Source of the DNA: Paracoccus xiamenensis
GTDB lineage: Bacteria; Pseudomonadota; Alphaproteobacteria; Rhodobacterales; Rhodobacteraceae
Direction: 5' to 3'
Length of the DNA stretch: 64,000 bases
Assembly (NCBI RefSeq): GCF_011308835.1
Contig: NZ_JAAOHY010000001.1
Span: 620,001-684,000 of the forward strand
Each line of letters begins with the position of its first letter. The first letter of the stretch is position 1. Below the pieces are notes generated by a model. The model searched no databases, was not told where the DNA came from, and saw nothing but the letters and a program-made list of their open reading frames with translations. Positions 54,875-63,293 of this stretch are shown here, in pieces. The position numbers and the translations under genes are program-made.

Positions 54875-55009
54875 ATGCGGCAGTCAAGTACTCAGGCAAG
54901 TTGGCGCGGCTGGGGACAGCTGGCCGCGCAGGCGCTGCGTGGCTTGGTCATTCGGGTGGTTGCGCGGATCGCCCAGCACGGGCTGCCCTGCAGCTACGAT
55001 GTCTCATGA
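54875..55009 (+). pseudogene. Probable 5' fragment of a SspB-like gene
   Basis: A 44-codon frame with WGQLAAQALRGLVIRVVARI then AQHGLP, closely resembling the N-terminus of alphaproteobacterial SspB (a ClpXP adaptor), which from memory reads like YGQLM..ALRGLV..AL..VAQHGLPGEHHF. After HGLP it diverges (CSYDVS) and stops. The conserved HHFYI-type strand and the rest (~110 residues) are missing. This fills part of the 246-base gap between mprF and the next gene. A chance resemblance is possible. Confidence 0.4.
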
Positions 55010-55072
55010 AGTGATACAGATATCGGTTGCACGGACGCCTTTCGGGGGAAAGGTCATAGCAGCGGCGCTCGC

Positions 55073-56404
55073 TCAGGCAGCATGCGGCTCGCGCGAAAGC
55101 ATGACAAGGTCGCGTCCTGCCGCCTTGGCTGCCAACAGGGCCGCATCCGCTTGACGTAGCACAAGATCCGTCGATTGCCTTACCCCATACCGGTTCTCGC
55201 TGACCGCAACACCGATCGAGACTGATACCTTCAGCTCGACCATCCCGGTCAGCCCCCGAGCCTGAACGGGCAGGGCGGCCAGTTCATAACGAATCCGCTC
55301 GGCCAGCGACACTGCCATCGTCTCTTCCGCATGCGGCAGCAGGGCGAGAAATTCCTCACCGCCATAGCGAGCGACTTTCCCCCGACCCTCGACCAGTCCG
55401 GCCAGCGTCGCCGCGACCGAAACGAGCACAGCGTCACCCGCCGCATGCCCATATGTGTCATTGATCGATTTGAACCGGTCTATGTCGATCATCAGAACCG
55501 AATAGCCGTCCCCCGATTTGGCCGCGGCAGCAATATCGGCGCTGATCCGGCGTCGGTTTGCCAGACCGGTCAACGGGTCGAGAGTTGCCAATTGCCGGGC
55601 AAGCCGCGCATCGGATTGGCGCTGCTCGGCCTCAATCCCGCGGCGCAGCAGCCAGTTCAGCCGCGCCGTCAGCTCGCCCCGCCTCTCCAGCGCAGAAAGC
55701 CGGGTCGGCAATACTTCGATTGCTCCGAAATCCAGCGCCTGCGCTTCCTGCTCTGGTAGCGGCTTGCGCTGCAATAATGCCAGCGCGGTGCCCCGGCCAT
55801 CGGCTGCCAAACGGGCGCGCAAATCGGCGAGATGCTGCATGCCCTCACCCTGTTGACCGCCATCGACCAGGACAACAGCGAAATTGGCCGCGATCTTCCC
55901 GAATGCCGCCTGTGACGAAACAATGTGCAACGGCCGACCGGTCGCCTCGGCAATCGCCTGACGCCACTCGGAGGACAGCGTCGCTTCGTCCGTCACCAGC
56001 GCGATCTGGTCGGGATAGTCGAAACCTGAACTTGGCTCGGCAAAGCCGGGATTGCTTTCCGCAGGCTGGGCAAGCCAACTTCTAAGCCGGGCGCGCAACA
56101 CCAGATCCGAGCAATGCGGATCAAGAACGTGATCCACCCCCGCACGGAACGCGGCAGAGCGCTGCGACGAATCGCAAATGGCGATGACCGGCACTGCGGC
56201 CTTGGGGCGCAGCAGAGCCACGTCGTGCGCCAGCGCCCTTGCATCTGGATTGCGCAGCAGGACCGCATTGACCGTGTCACAGTGCATGCAGGCCTCAGCG
56301 ACGCTATTCGCCGTCAGCACCTTGTGGTTTGCCGCCGTTAACCGCGCCTTCATCGTGAAGCGCGATGTTACGTCGCCATCAATAACCAGCAGCCGTCCTA
56401 GCAT
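55073..56404 (-). CDS. PleD-like diguanylate cyclase with degenerate receivers
   Basis: 443 residues from ATG 56404 (AAGGG upstream). The layout is PleD-like: receiver-like domain (LLVIDGDVTSRFTMKARL), second receiver-like segment, then a GGDEF domain with ARYGGEEFLALLP. The active-site GGEEF predicts cyclic-di-GMP synthesis. The first receiver's phosphoacceptor position (NAVLLRNPD) lacks the usual DLILLD Asp. The RxxD inhibitory site is absent in front of GGEEF. So it may be constitutive or controlled by interaction rather than phosphorylation. Confidence 0.88.
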   Translation of the reverse strand: MLGRLLVIDGDVTSRFTMKARLTAANHKVLTANSVAEACMHCDTVNAVLLRNPDARALAHDVALLRPKAAVPVIAICDSSQRSAAFRAGVDHVLDPHCSDLVLRARLRSWLAQPAESNPGFAEPSSGFDYPDQIALVTDEATLSSEWRQAIAEATGRPLHIVSSQAAFGKIAANFAVVLVDGGQQGEGMQHLADLRARLAADGRGTALALLQRKPLPEQEAQALDFGAIEVLPTRLSALERRGELTARLNWLLRRGIEAEQRQSDARLARQLATLDPLTGLANRRRISADIAAAAKSGDGYSVLMIDIDRFKSINDTYGHAAGDAVLVSVAATLAGLVEGRGKVARYGGEEFLALLPHAEETMAVSLAERIRYELAALPVQARGLTGMVELKVSVSIGVAVSENRYGVRQSTDLVLRQADAALLAAKAAGRDLVMLSREPHAA

Positions 56405-56483
56405 GTCGCCCTTGCCCCGAAGCGTTTCCGAGAGCAAGTTCGCACGAACTCGTTAACAAAACCTTTCCGCAGCCAGAGAAAAC

Positions 56484-56750
56484 ATGCCCAGCACGTCACA
56501 GACCCGCGATCTTGCCGACCGCTTGCTATTACATATCCTTGGTGATGAGGAACTGGTCAGCAGCCTGCTGGGCCGCAGCGGGATGTCGCCGTCTCAGCTT
56601 CGCTCTGTCGTAAACTCTCCGGAAATCAATGAGTTCATCATGGAGTTCGTCACCGAGAGCGATGAACGCGTCTTTGCATGCGCCGAAGCCATCGGGGTGA
56701 CGCCTGAGGAGATCGGCATGGCCGCACGCATATTGCTGCGGCGCGATTGA
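56484..56750 (+). CDS. DUF3572 protein
   Basis: 88 residues, helical, matching DUF3572 (LADRLLLHILGDEELVSSLLGRSGMS; FACAEAIGVTPEEIGMAARI). Function unknown; this family often sits by pleD-like genes in alphaproteobacteria (from memory). It diverges from the cyclase gene, with starts 79 bases apart, and is followed by the H-NOX gene after 45 bases. Confidence 0.82.
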   Translation: MPSTSQTRDLADRLLLHILGDEELVSSLLGRSGMSPSQLRSVVNSPEINEFIMEFVTESDERVFACAEAIGVTPEEIGMAARILLRRD

Positions 56751-56795
56751 CGTATTCTTAAAACTTGCATGCTAGCACCTTCAGCAGGAGGCAGC

Positions 56796-57368
56796 ATGCA
56801 CGGACTGATTATCAGAGCGGTTGAACTTTTTCTGCGGGCGAGGCACGGCGATGCCGCCTGGGCTGCGGTATGCGCAGCGACCGGGCTGGACCGGCGCGGC
56901 ACGCAGGTCATGCGCAGCTACAAGGCCGAAATGCTGCAGCGGATGATTTTTTCTGCCAGCACCACGTTACACATCGAACGCGAGGAACTGCTGGAAGATA
57001 TCGGCGGTTGGATCCCACGACTTGAAAGCGTCAGATACATCTTGCGCTTCAGCGGTTCCAGCTTCGAGGACTTTGTCCTTTCGCTGGACGACCTGCATGA
57101 TCGCGCGCGAATCGTGCTGCCGGGGCTGGAACTGCCCAAAATCGCCACGCAAATGATCGGCCCGCAACATTATCACGTCGACGTCACCTCGGATGCTCGG
57201 GAATGGTATCCGGTTCTGGCTGGCCTGTTGCGTGGCATGGCCGATGACTACGGCGTGCTCGCGATGGTCGAGCGTGACGACGCCCATCTTGACGTACAGA
57301 TCGTTGATGAGCGCTTTGCCGAAGGCAGCGAATTTTCCTTCACACAACGCATCTCGGGTGTCGCATGA
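56796..57368 (+). CDS. H-NOX (haem NO-binding) protein
   Basis: 190 residues from ATG 56796 (CAGGAGG upstream). It begins MHGLIIRAVELFLRARHG, the H-NOX fold start, and has the proximal His at H101 in LDDLHDRARIVLPGLELP. It would bind haem and sense NO (or O2). The haem-propionate motif Y-x-S-x-R is not intact: the matching stretch is VTSDAREWYP, so an S and an R are present but not at the usual spacing. ATGA overlap with the GGDEF gene strongly suggests a sensor-cyclase pair. Confidence 0.88.
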   Translation: MHGLIIRAVELFLRARHGDAAWAAVCAATGLDRRGTQVMRSYKAEMLQRMIFSASTTLHIEREELLEDIGGWIPRLESVRYILRFSGSSFEDFVLSLDDLHDRARIVLPGLELPKIATQMIGPQHYHVDVTSDAREWYPVLAGLLRGMADDYGVLAMVERDDAHLDVQIVDERFAEGSEFSFTQRISGVA

Positions 57369-58357
57369 CTTACAACTCGGTCCCGGTAGAGCGGCTGGCC
57401 TCGCTGATGCCCATGCATCTGCTGGTCGATCCTTCGGGTGCTATTCGGTCTTGCGGCCCAACGCTGCGTAAGCTGATCGGCCGTGTCGAGCACGTGGATG
57501 CGGCCTTTGAGCTTCGCCGGGCGCCCCCGGACAACACCCCGATCGAGGGCATGTATCAGGCGGCGCAGAATGGTCGGCGCGTTTTTCTCGACCTGCGTAA
57601 CAGTGATCTGCCCCCGCTGCGGGGGGAGGCGACGGCACTTCCGGCGGGTGACGTCCTGCTTAACCTCGGGTTCGGGATCGGCGTGATCGAGGCGATTGCT
57701 TCCTACGACCTTACCGATGCGGATTTTGCCGCGAACGATCTGGCGATTGAGATCCTGTACCTGCACAAATCCAATCAGGCGATCCGGGGTGAGCTTGCGC
57801 GGCACAGCATGCGCCTGGAGGAGGCACGCGAGGCGGCGGAGATCCAGGCGTTCACCGATCCGCTGACAGGTCTGCTGAACCGGCGCGGGTTCGAACTGGC
57901 GTTCAGCCTGGCTCTGGAAGGGCGTAACGCCCCGTCAGAGCGGTCCCAGCAGTTTGCGATCATGCAGCTCGATCTGGATCGGTTCAAGGATATCAACGAT
58001 AATTTCGGGCATGCGGCGGGTGACGCGGTGCTGAAACGCGTGGCCGAAGTCTTGCGTCAGGAAATGCGCGCCGATGACAGTATTGCGCGCATCGGCGGCG
58101 ACGAGTTTCTGATTCTGTTGCCCGGCTTGCAGGCAAGGGCAGCTTTGCAGCAGCTTGGCCGGCGCATCATCGACGCAATCCAGCAACCTGTCTGGTACGA
58201 AAAACACCTTTGTCGGACGTCGGCGAGTATTGGTGCCGTGTTGTCTGACAGCTATCTGGATATCACTGCCGAGCAGATCCTGTCGGATGTGGACGAAGCG
58301 CTCTATGCCGCCAAGAGAGATGGGCGCGCCTGTATACGTCTGTTTGAGTCGGGCTGA
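57365..58357 (+). CDS. H-NOX-associated diguanylate cyclase
   Basis: 330 residues. N-terminal HNOBA-like domain (HLLVDPSGAIRSCGPTLRKL), a coiled-coil linker (residues ~120-160), and a GGDEF domain with RIGGDEFLILLP (244-248) and the RxxD inhibitory site R235-ADD. It should make cyclic-di-GMP under control of the H-NOX protein. In Shewanella and Legionella, H-NOX with NO inhibits or stimulates such partners; direction here is unknown. Overlaps the H-NOX gene by 4 bases. Confidence 0.9.
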   Translation: MTYNSVPVERLASLMPMHLLVDPSGAIRSCGPTLRKLIGRVEHVDAAFELRRAPPDNTPIEGMYQAAQNGRRVFLDLRNSDLPPLRGEATALPAGDVLLNLGFGIGVIEAIASYDLTDADFAANDLAIEILYLHKSNQAIRGELARHSMRLEEAREAAEIQAFTDPLTGLLNRRGFELAFSLALEGRNAPSERSQQFAIMQLDLDRFKDINDNFGHAAGDAVLKRVAEVLRQEMRADDSIARIGGDEFLILLPGLQARAALQQLGRRIIDAIQQPVWYEKHLCRTSASIGAVLSDSYLDITAEQILSDVDEALYAAKRDGRACIRLFESG

Positions 58358-58463
58358 TGCTCTGCAGCCGAACGGCTGCCGGGAAACAGCTATGACTGGC
58401 GCCAGCTTGTGCTCCAACTTGACTGAATCGGATTGGACGCTTTCCGGGGCGGGTTTCAGCGAC

Positions 58464-58492
58464 TTGAGCATATCTTGCGTAAATGCGACAAT
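58464..58492 (+). promoter_or_regulatory. Candidate promoter of DUF983-NUDIX-dacB
   Basis: TTGAGC (58464-58469) and GACAAT (58487-58492) with a 17-base spacer, about 75 bases before the DUF983 start. The gap 58358-58570 shows no gene. Confidence 0.45.
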
Positions 58493-58570
58493 TCGGCGCG
58501 TGTGCCGCTATGGTCGGGTGGCGGCGGAGAGACTATCTTGAGGTCCAAATATGACCATAGGAAACAGGAA

Positions 58571-58972
58571 ATGAGCGATCCAGCACTGGAAGACCGGCCA
58601 ACATGGCCGGCGATGCGGCGAGGCGCGATGCGGAAATGCCCAGCATGCGGCAAGGGGGCAATGTTTGAGGGCTATCTGAAAGTTCGTGACCATTGCCCGA
58701 GTTGCGGCGAGGCGCTGCACTATCAGCGCGCCGATGATGGTCCGGCCTATCTGACCATCCTGCTGGTATCTCACCTAGGCGCGCCGCTGTTGCTGTGGGT
58801 TTTCCTGACTTATCAGCCTTCGCCGATCTCAATGCTGATCGGCTTTTCCGCTGGGGCGATCGTGCTTTGCCTGGCGCTGTTGCCGTTGATCAAGGGGGCA
58901 ATGGTCGGCGCACAATGGGCGCGGCGGATGCATGGCTTCGGGACCGAGCAGGCCGAGGCGACCTCGGCGTGA
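58571..58972 (+). CDS. DUF983 membrane protein with zinc-ribbon-like motif
   Basis: 133 residues from ATG 58571 (ACAGGAA upstream). Two CxxC motifs (RKCPACGKG and DHCPSCGEA) form a zinc ribbon, followed by two membrane helices (YLTILLVSHLGAPLLLWVFL; MLIGFSAGAIVLCLALLPLI). This is DUF983; function unknown, but the family is often next to cytochrome oxidase genes (not here). GTGA overlap with the NUDIX gene. Confidence 0.85.
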   Translation: MSDPALEDRPTWPAMRRGAMRKCPACGKGAMFEGYLKVRDHCPSCGEALHYQRADDGPAYLTILLVSHLGAPLLLWVFLTYQPSPISMLIGFSAGAIVLCLALLPLIKGAMVGAQWARRMHGFGTEQAEATSA

Positions 58973-59664
58973 CCGCCCCCGACCCCGCAGCTTTGCGCGA
59001 TGCGGCGACGATCATCCTTGTCCGCAGGGACGGGGATCAGCCGGCGGTGCTGATGGGCATGCGTGGGGCCAATGCTGCCTTCATGCCGTCGAAATACGTC
59101 TTCCCGGGTGGTGCCGTCGACCCCGGTGACCGTGCCGAAGCACTCTCTGGTCTGCCCGATGAGAAGACGCTGGCACGGCTGGAGATTGACCTGCGGGGCG
59201 AATCGGACGTCACGGCGCAACAAATTCTTGCCGCCGCCCTTCGCGAACTGGCCGAGGAAACCGGGCTGCTGATAGGGCGGCCGGGGCCAAGCAGCATGGT
59301 CGGATACGACCGTGCCGGCCTGGTGCCGGACGCCTCGGCGCTGCATTACGTATTCCGCGCCATTACCCCGCCCGGACGGCCACGTCGTTTCGATGCGCGT
59401 TTCTTTCTGATGGATGCGGCGCAGGTCGCGGGCGATCTGGACGATTTTTCTGCGGCCTGTGACGAGCTATCACATCTTCACTGGGTCCCGATGGCCGAGG
59501 CCCGCGCACTGCATTTGCCGTTCATAACAGAAGTGGTTCTGGCCGAATGTGCCGCAATGGTTGCAGCGGCGGCGGCGGGGCCTTTGCAGGCACCCGCAAG
59601 CGTGCCTTTCTTTGACAACCGCGACACGCGATCACGCTTTCTTCAATTGGGGGCGGCCGGATGA
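58969..59664 (+). CDS. NUDIX hydrolase
   Basis: 231 residues from GTG 58969. The NUDIX box appears as GGAVDPGD, a ~25-residue insertion, then AALRELAEETGLL, where the RELAEETG part supplies the catalytic Glu residues. This long-insertion layout recalls the NUDT19/coenzyme A-type group. Likely hydrolyses a nucleoside diphosphate derivative; substrate unknown. Coupled by GTGA and ATGA overlaps to DUF983 and dacB. Confidence 0.9.
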   Translation: MTAPDPAALRDAATIILVRRDGDQPAVLMGMRGANAAFMPSKYVFPGGAVDPGDRAEALSGLPDEKTLARLEIDLRGESDVTAQQILAAALRELAEETGLLIGRPGPSSMVGYDRAGLVPDASALHYVFRAITPPGRPRRFDARFFLMDAAQVAGDLDDFSAACDELSHLHWVPMAEARALHLPFITEVVLAECAAMVAAAAAGPLQAPASVPFFDNRDTRSRFLQLGAAG

Positions 59665-61082
59665 GATCGCGGGCCCGGATCGGCCGCCGCCAAGTGTTGG
59701 GCGGAATATTGGGCGCGACTTGCGCACTGCCTTATTCCGCGCATGCACTTGCGCCGACCGGTCTGGCTGAGCCGCCACCGCTGAAGCCCGCGCCGCGCCC
59801 CGGGCGGCTGATTGCCGATGCACGGCTGGAGGCCGAGGTCGACTATGCTGTGTTCGACCTGGCGGGCACACTGATCGAGGGGCGTGGCGCGGATCGCCCC
59901 ATTGCGCCTGCCAGCACGCTGAAGGTGTTGACGGCGCTTTATGCGCTGGATCGGCTGGGGGCAGATCACCGCTTTGCCACGCGGGTGTTGCGCGCGGGCG
60001 ACATGCTGATCCTTGCTGGCGGCGGCGATCCGGTGCTGGATACGGATGGGCTGGCGCAACTTGCGGGTCTGGTCGCGGATGCCGGCCACCCGCCGCCCAC
60101 GCGTTTTGCGGTCTGGGGTGGGGCGCTGCCGCAAATCGAGGAAATCTCGGTCGAACAGGCCGATCACCTGGCCTATAACCCCTCGGTTTCCGGAATCGCG
60201 TTAAATTTCAATCGCGTGCATCTGGATTGGAAGTCGGGCGGGGCGGATTTGTCGACGCAGGCGCGCGCCGCGCGACACAGCCCACGGGCCTATTCTATTC
60301 AGGCGGCGGCCGTCGGGCAGGGCCCTCTATTTTCCTGGCGCGAGGAAGGCGACCGAGAGATCTGGGAGATCAACCGCGCCGGCATGAGGACCCGCGGCAG
60401 CCGCTGGTTGCCAGTCCGCCGGCCAGAGCTTTATGCCGGCGACGTGTTCCAGACCTTGAGCCGTGCCGAAGGCCTGCCGCTGCCGGCGCCCGAGCGCATC
60501 GCCGATTTGCCGGCGGGTGCCGTTGAGGTGGCGCGGATCGAAAGCCCACGCTTGCGCGAGATCCTGCGTGGGATGATGGAGTACTCCACCAATCTGACCG
60601 CCGAGATGGTCGGGCTTCATGCCAGCGGCGCGGGGGATCTGCTGGCCTCGGCCAAGGCGATGCAGGACTGGGCCGAGGCGAAGGGAATCGCCGCGCTGGA
60701 TCTGCGCGATCATTCCGGCATGTCGCCGGACACCCGGGTGACGGCACGGGCGATGGCGCAGGTTATCGCGACGCTGGGGGCCAAGGCCGATCTTCGCGGG
60801 TTGATGAAGCATGTGCCGCTGCAGCAGCGCAAGGGCGCGCCGCCGCCCGCGGGGCTGCGACTGGAGGCCAAGACCGGCACCCTGAACTTCGTGTCGAATC
60901 TGGCCGGTTACGGCAGTATTCCCGGCCGAGGTGAGGTGATTTTCGCTGTCTATATCAGTGACATGGCACGCCGCGCGGCGACCGAGGGGCAAGAGCTTCC
61001 CGCCGGTGTCATCGGCTGGACCAGCCGCGCCAAACTGCTGCAGCAGGAACTGGTCGCGGGATGGATCGGGCGTTATGCCTGA
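59661..61082 (+). CDS. dacB: D-alanyl-D-alanine carboxypeptidase/endopeptidase (PBP4)
   Basis: 473 residues of family S13. Active-site motifs are S85-TLK88 in APASTLKVL, S-x-N in MEYSTNLTAE and KTG in LEAKTGTLNF. It trims pentapeptides and cleaves cross-links in periplasmic peptidoglycan. The N-terminus (IGRRQVLGGILGATCALPYS then AHA) has a twin-arginine-like RR-x-phi-phi pattern, so Tat export is possible. Last gene of the DUF983 operon; its 3' end overlaps the convergent TerB gene by 10 bases. Confidence 0.94.
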   Translation: MRSRARIGRRQVLGGILGATCALPYSAHALAPTGLAEPPPLKPAPRPGRLIADARLEAEVDYAVFDLAGTLIEGRGADRPIAPASTLKVLTALYALDRLGADHRFATRVLRAGDMLILAGGGDPVLDTDGLAQLAGLVADAGHPPPTRFAVWGGALPQIEEISVEQADHLAYNPSVSGIALNFNRVHLDWKSGGADLSTQARAARHSPRAYSIQAAAVGQGPLFSWREEGDREIWEINRAGMRTRGSRWLPVRRPELYAGDVFQTLSRAEGLPLPAPERIADLPAGAVEVARIESPRLREILRGMMEYSTNLTAEMVGLHASGAGDLLASAKAMQDWAEAKGIAALDLRDHSGMSPDTRVTARAMAQVIATLGAKADLRGLMKHVPLQQRKGAPPPAGLRLEAKTGTLNFVSNLAGYGSIPGRGEVIFAVYISDMARRAATEGQELPAGVIGWTSRAKLLQQELVAGWIGRYA

Positions 61083-61501
61083 AGGGTGCGGTGACGCAGC
61101 TGCGATGAAAGCTCAATCGCGGCGGAGTGCAGGCGGCTGATTTCCAACTGGTGGCGGATCTCGCGCAGCATCTCGGCCTCGTCATCGCTCAGCCGGCCGT
61201 CAGCGGCAGCCACGTCACAGGCAAGCGCATAGGCGGTCTCGAACAGGCGCGCGGGCAGGGCGTCGCGAACCAGGCCGAACAATGCGTCGATGCCGTCCTC
61301 GTCCTCGAACAATGACATCACGGTCTGCGAGACGGCGCGGATGCGGTCGACATCGTAATCCGCGAAGACCGGCATATGGTTCACCATGCGCTCGATCGCG
61401 ACAAGTTCAGAGGTGCGGATATTCGCGTCCGAAACCGAAACCGCCACCATGACGGATACCAGCGCGTCGCAGGCGGAAAAGGAAGGAAGGTCGATGGTCA
61501 C
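61073..61501 (-). CDS. TerB-family protein
   Basis: 142 residues. TerB-like helical repeat with [21 protein letters not shown] and [18 protein letters not shown], each with an acidic metal-binding-like turn ([18 protein letters not shown]). Member of the tellurite-resistance TerB group, whose wider role is stress-related Ca2+ binding. Stand-alone gene: no terC/terD nearby. Divergent from lysK; the starts are 86 bases apart. Confidence 0.85.
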   Translation of the reverse strand: MTIDLPSFSACDALVSVMVAVSVSDANIRTSELVAIERMVNHMPVFADYDVDRIRAVSQTVMSLFEDEDGIDALFGLVRDALPARLFETAYALACDVAAADGRLSDDEAEMLREIRHQLEISRLHSAAIELSSQLRHRTLQA

Positions 61502-61587
61502 GTTTGTTTCCTGTGTTTGACCCCGAAATATTGACGATTCACCGTGGTTTCAATAAGCCGCCAGCGACCCTTTCAGGAGATATGATC

Positions 61588-63168
61588 ATGACCACCCTGC
61601 GCGATGCCGCGATGACTTCCAAGGCCTGGCCCTTTGAAGAGGCGCGCCGGGTGCTGAAACGGTACGAAAAGAAGGACCCCGAGAAGGGATATGTGCTGTT
61701 CGAGACGGGGTATGGCCCCTCGGGTCTGCCGCATATCGGCACCTTTGGCGAGGTCGCGCGCACGACGATGATCCGCCGCGCCTTCGAGATGATCTCGGAC
61801 ATTCCGACGCGGCTGTTCTGTTTCTCGGATGACATGGACGGGATGCGGAAGGTGCCGGAAAACGTGCCGCAGCAGGAATTGCTGAAGGCGAACCTGCAAA
61901 AGCCGCTGACCTCGGTGCCCGATCCCTTCGGCGAGTTCGCAAGCTTCGGCGATCACAACAACGCCATGCTGCGCCGCTTTCTGGATACGTTCGGTTTCGA
62001 ATACGAATTCATGTCGGCGACCGAGTTCTACAAGTCCGGCGCTTTCGATCCGACGCTGCTGCTGGCAGCCGAACGCTATGATGCGATCATGGAGATCATG
62101 CTGGCGAGCCTGCGCGAAGAACGCCAGCAGACCTATAGCTGCTTCCTGCCGATCCACCCCGAAACCGGCCGCGTGCTGTATGTGCCGATCAAGCATGTCG
62201 ATGCCAAGGACGGCACCGTAACCTTCGATGATGAAGACGGCCGCGAATGGACGCTGCCGGTCACGGGCGGGCAGGTAAAGCTGCAGTGGAAGCCGGATTT
62301 CGGGGCGCGGTGGGCCGCGCTCGACGTCGATTTCGAAATGTATGGCAAGGACCACAGCACCAATACGCCGATTTATGACGGCATTTGTCAGGTGCTGGGC
62401 GGCAAGAAGCCCGAGCATTTCACCTATGAGCTGTTCCTGGACGACAAGGGCCAGAAGATTAGCAAGTCCAAGGGCAACGGGCTGTCGATCGACGAATGGC
62501 TGACCTATGCGGCCAGCGAAAGCCTGTCCTATTTCATGTATCAGAAGCCGAAGACGGCCAAGCGGCTGTGGTGGGATGTGATCCCGAAGGCGGTGGATGA
62601 ATATCACCAGCAGTTGCGCGCCTTCCCCGGTCAGGCGCCGGAACAGCAGCTGGCCAATCCGGTCTTCCATATCCATCGCGGGCAAGTGCCGGCTTCGGAT
62701 ATGGTGGTGCCCTTCTCGATGCTGCTGAACCTTGCATCGGTTGCCGGTGCCAAGGACAAGGACGGGCTTTGGGGATTTATTCGTCGCTATGCGCCCGATG
62801 CCTCGCCCGAAACGCACCCGCAGCTGGATCAGGCGGCGGGCTATGCCGTGCGCTACTTCAACGATTTCGTGGCGCCGGGCCGGACCTTCCGCGCGCCCTC
62901 GGACAAGGAGCGTGCGGCGCTGGAGGATCTGGCCGATCGTCTGGCAAAATGGGATGGGCCGCTGGACGCGGAGGCCTTGCAGACGATGGTTTTCGCCGTC
63001 GGCACCGAACACGGGTTCGAGCCGCTGCGCGAATGGTTCCAGGCGCTTTATCAGGTGCTTCTGGGCGCGGATCAGGGACCGCGCTTCGGCGGCTTCATCG
63101 CGCTTTACGGCGTGGATGAAACCCGCGCGCTGATTGATCGCGCCTTGAAAGGCGAACTGGCCGCCTGA
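61588..63168 (+). CDS. lysK: Lysyl-tRNA synthetase, class I
   Basis: 526 residues from ATG 61588 (AGGAG 8 bases upstream). Rossmann-fold class I enzyme: the HIGH-like motif is SGLPHIGT and the KMSKS-like motif is KISKSKGNG. It charges tRNA-Lys. Class I LysRS is archaeal-type and found in alphaproteobacteria in place of the class II LysS of E. coli. The C-terminal helix-bundle (anticodon-binding) domain is complete. Confidence 0.96.
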   Translation: MTTLRDAAMTSKAWPFEEARRVLKRYEKKDPEKGYVLFETGYGPSGLPHIGTFGEVARTTMIRRAFEMISDIPTRLFCFSDDMDGMRKVPENVPQQELLKANLQKPLTSVPDPFGEFASFGDHNNAMLRRFLDTFGFEYEFMSATEFYKSGAFDPTLLLAAERYDAIMEIMLASLREERQQTYSCFLPIHPETGRVLYVPIKHVDAKDGTVTFDDEDGREWTLPVTGGQVKLQWKPDFGARWAALDVDFEMYGKDHSTNTPIYDGICQVLGGKKPEHFTYELFLDDKGQKISKSKGNGLSIDEWLTYAASESLSYFMYQKPKTAKRLWWDVIPKAVDEYHQQLRAFPGQAPEQQLANPVFHIHRGQVPASDMVVPFSMLLNLASVAGAKDKDGLWGFIRRYAPDASPETHPQLDQAAGYAVRYFNDFVAPGRTFRAPSDKERAALEDLADRLAKWDGPLDAEALQTMVFAVGTEHGFEPLREWFQALYQVLLGADQGPRFGGFIALYGVDETRALIDRALKGELAA

Positions 63169-63175
63169 GCGCGCT

Positions 63176-63199
63176 GTTGCGCGCCCATTGGCGCGCAAC
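63176..63199 (+). terminator. Strong hairpin after lysK (no T-tract)
   Basis: A 10-bp perfect stem GTTGCGCGCC / GGCGCGCAAC with a CATT loop directly after the lysK stop. It lacks a T-run, so termination would need Rho or be inefficient. Confidence 0.45.
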
Positions 63200-63209
63200 G
63201 CCCGCAGGG

Positions 63210-63225
63210 TTAACGACAGGTTAAC
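63210..63225. promoter_or_regulatory. CtrA-type binding site
   Basis: TTAACGACAGGTTAAC contains TTAA-N7-TTAAC, the CtrA full-site consensus, inside a perfect inverted repeat (GGGTTAAC / GTTAACCC, 63207-63227). It ends 3 bases before the -35 of the next promoter. Confidence 0.7.
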
Positions 63226-63228
63226 CCG

Positions 63229-63257
63229 TTGACGCGACATTCCCCCAACGCATATGG
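63229..63257 (+). promoter_or_regulatory. Candidate promoter of the beta-helix gene
   Basis: TTGACG (63229-63234) and CATATG or ATATGG (63251-63257) with a 16-17-base spacer. The CtrA-type site lies just upstream, a position suited to activation. Confidence 0.5.
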
Positions 63258-63293
63258 GCCGCCAGCTGCGGCCGGATACAGGGGAGATCGCGC

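Noticed and set aside
55039..55054. CCTTTC/GAAAGG hairpin after the diguanylate cyclase gene
   Set aside because: Short stem without a T-tract; could be chance.
58382..58396. GGAAACAGCTATGAC matches the lacZ leader/M13 reverse-primer sequence
   Set aside because: The flanks do not match vector sequence and the surrounding DNA reads as normal chromosome, so a chance 15-base match is likelier than contamination. A vector screen of the assembly would settle it.
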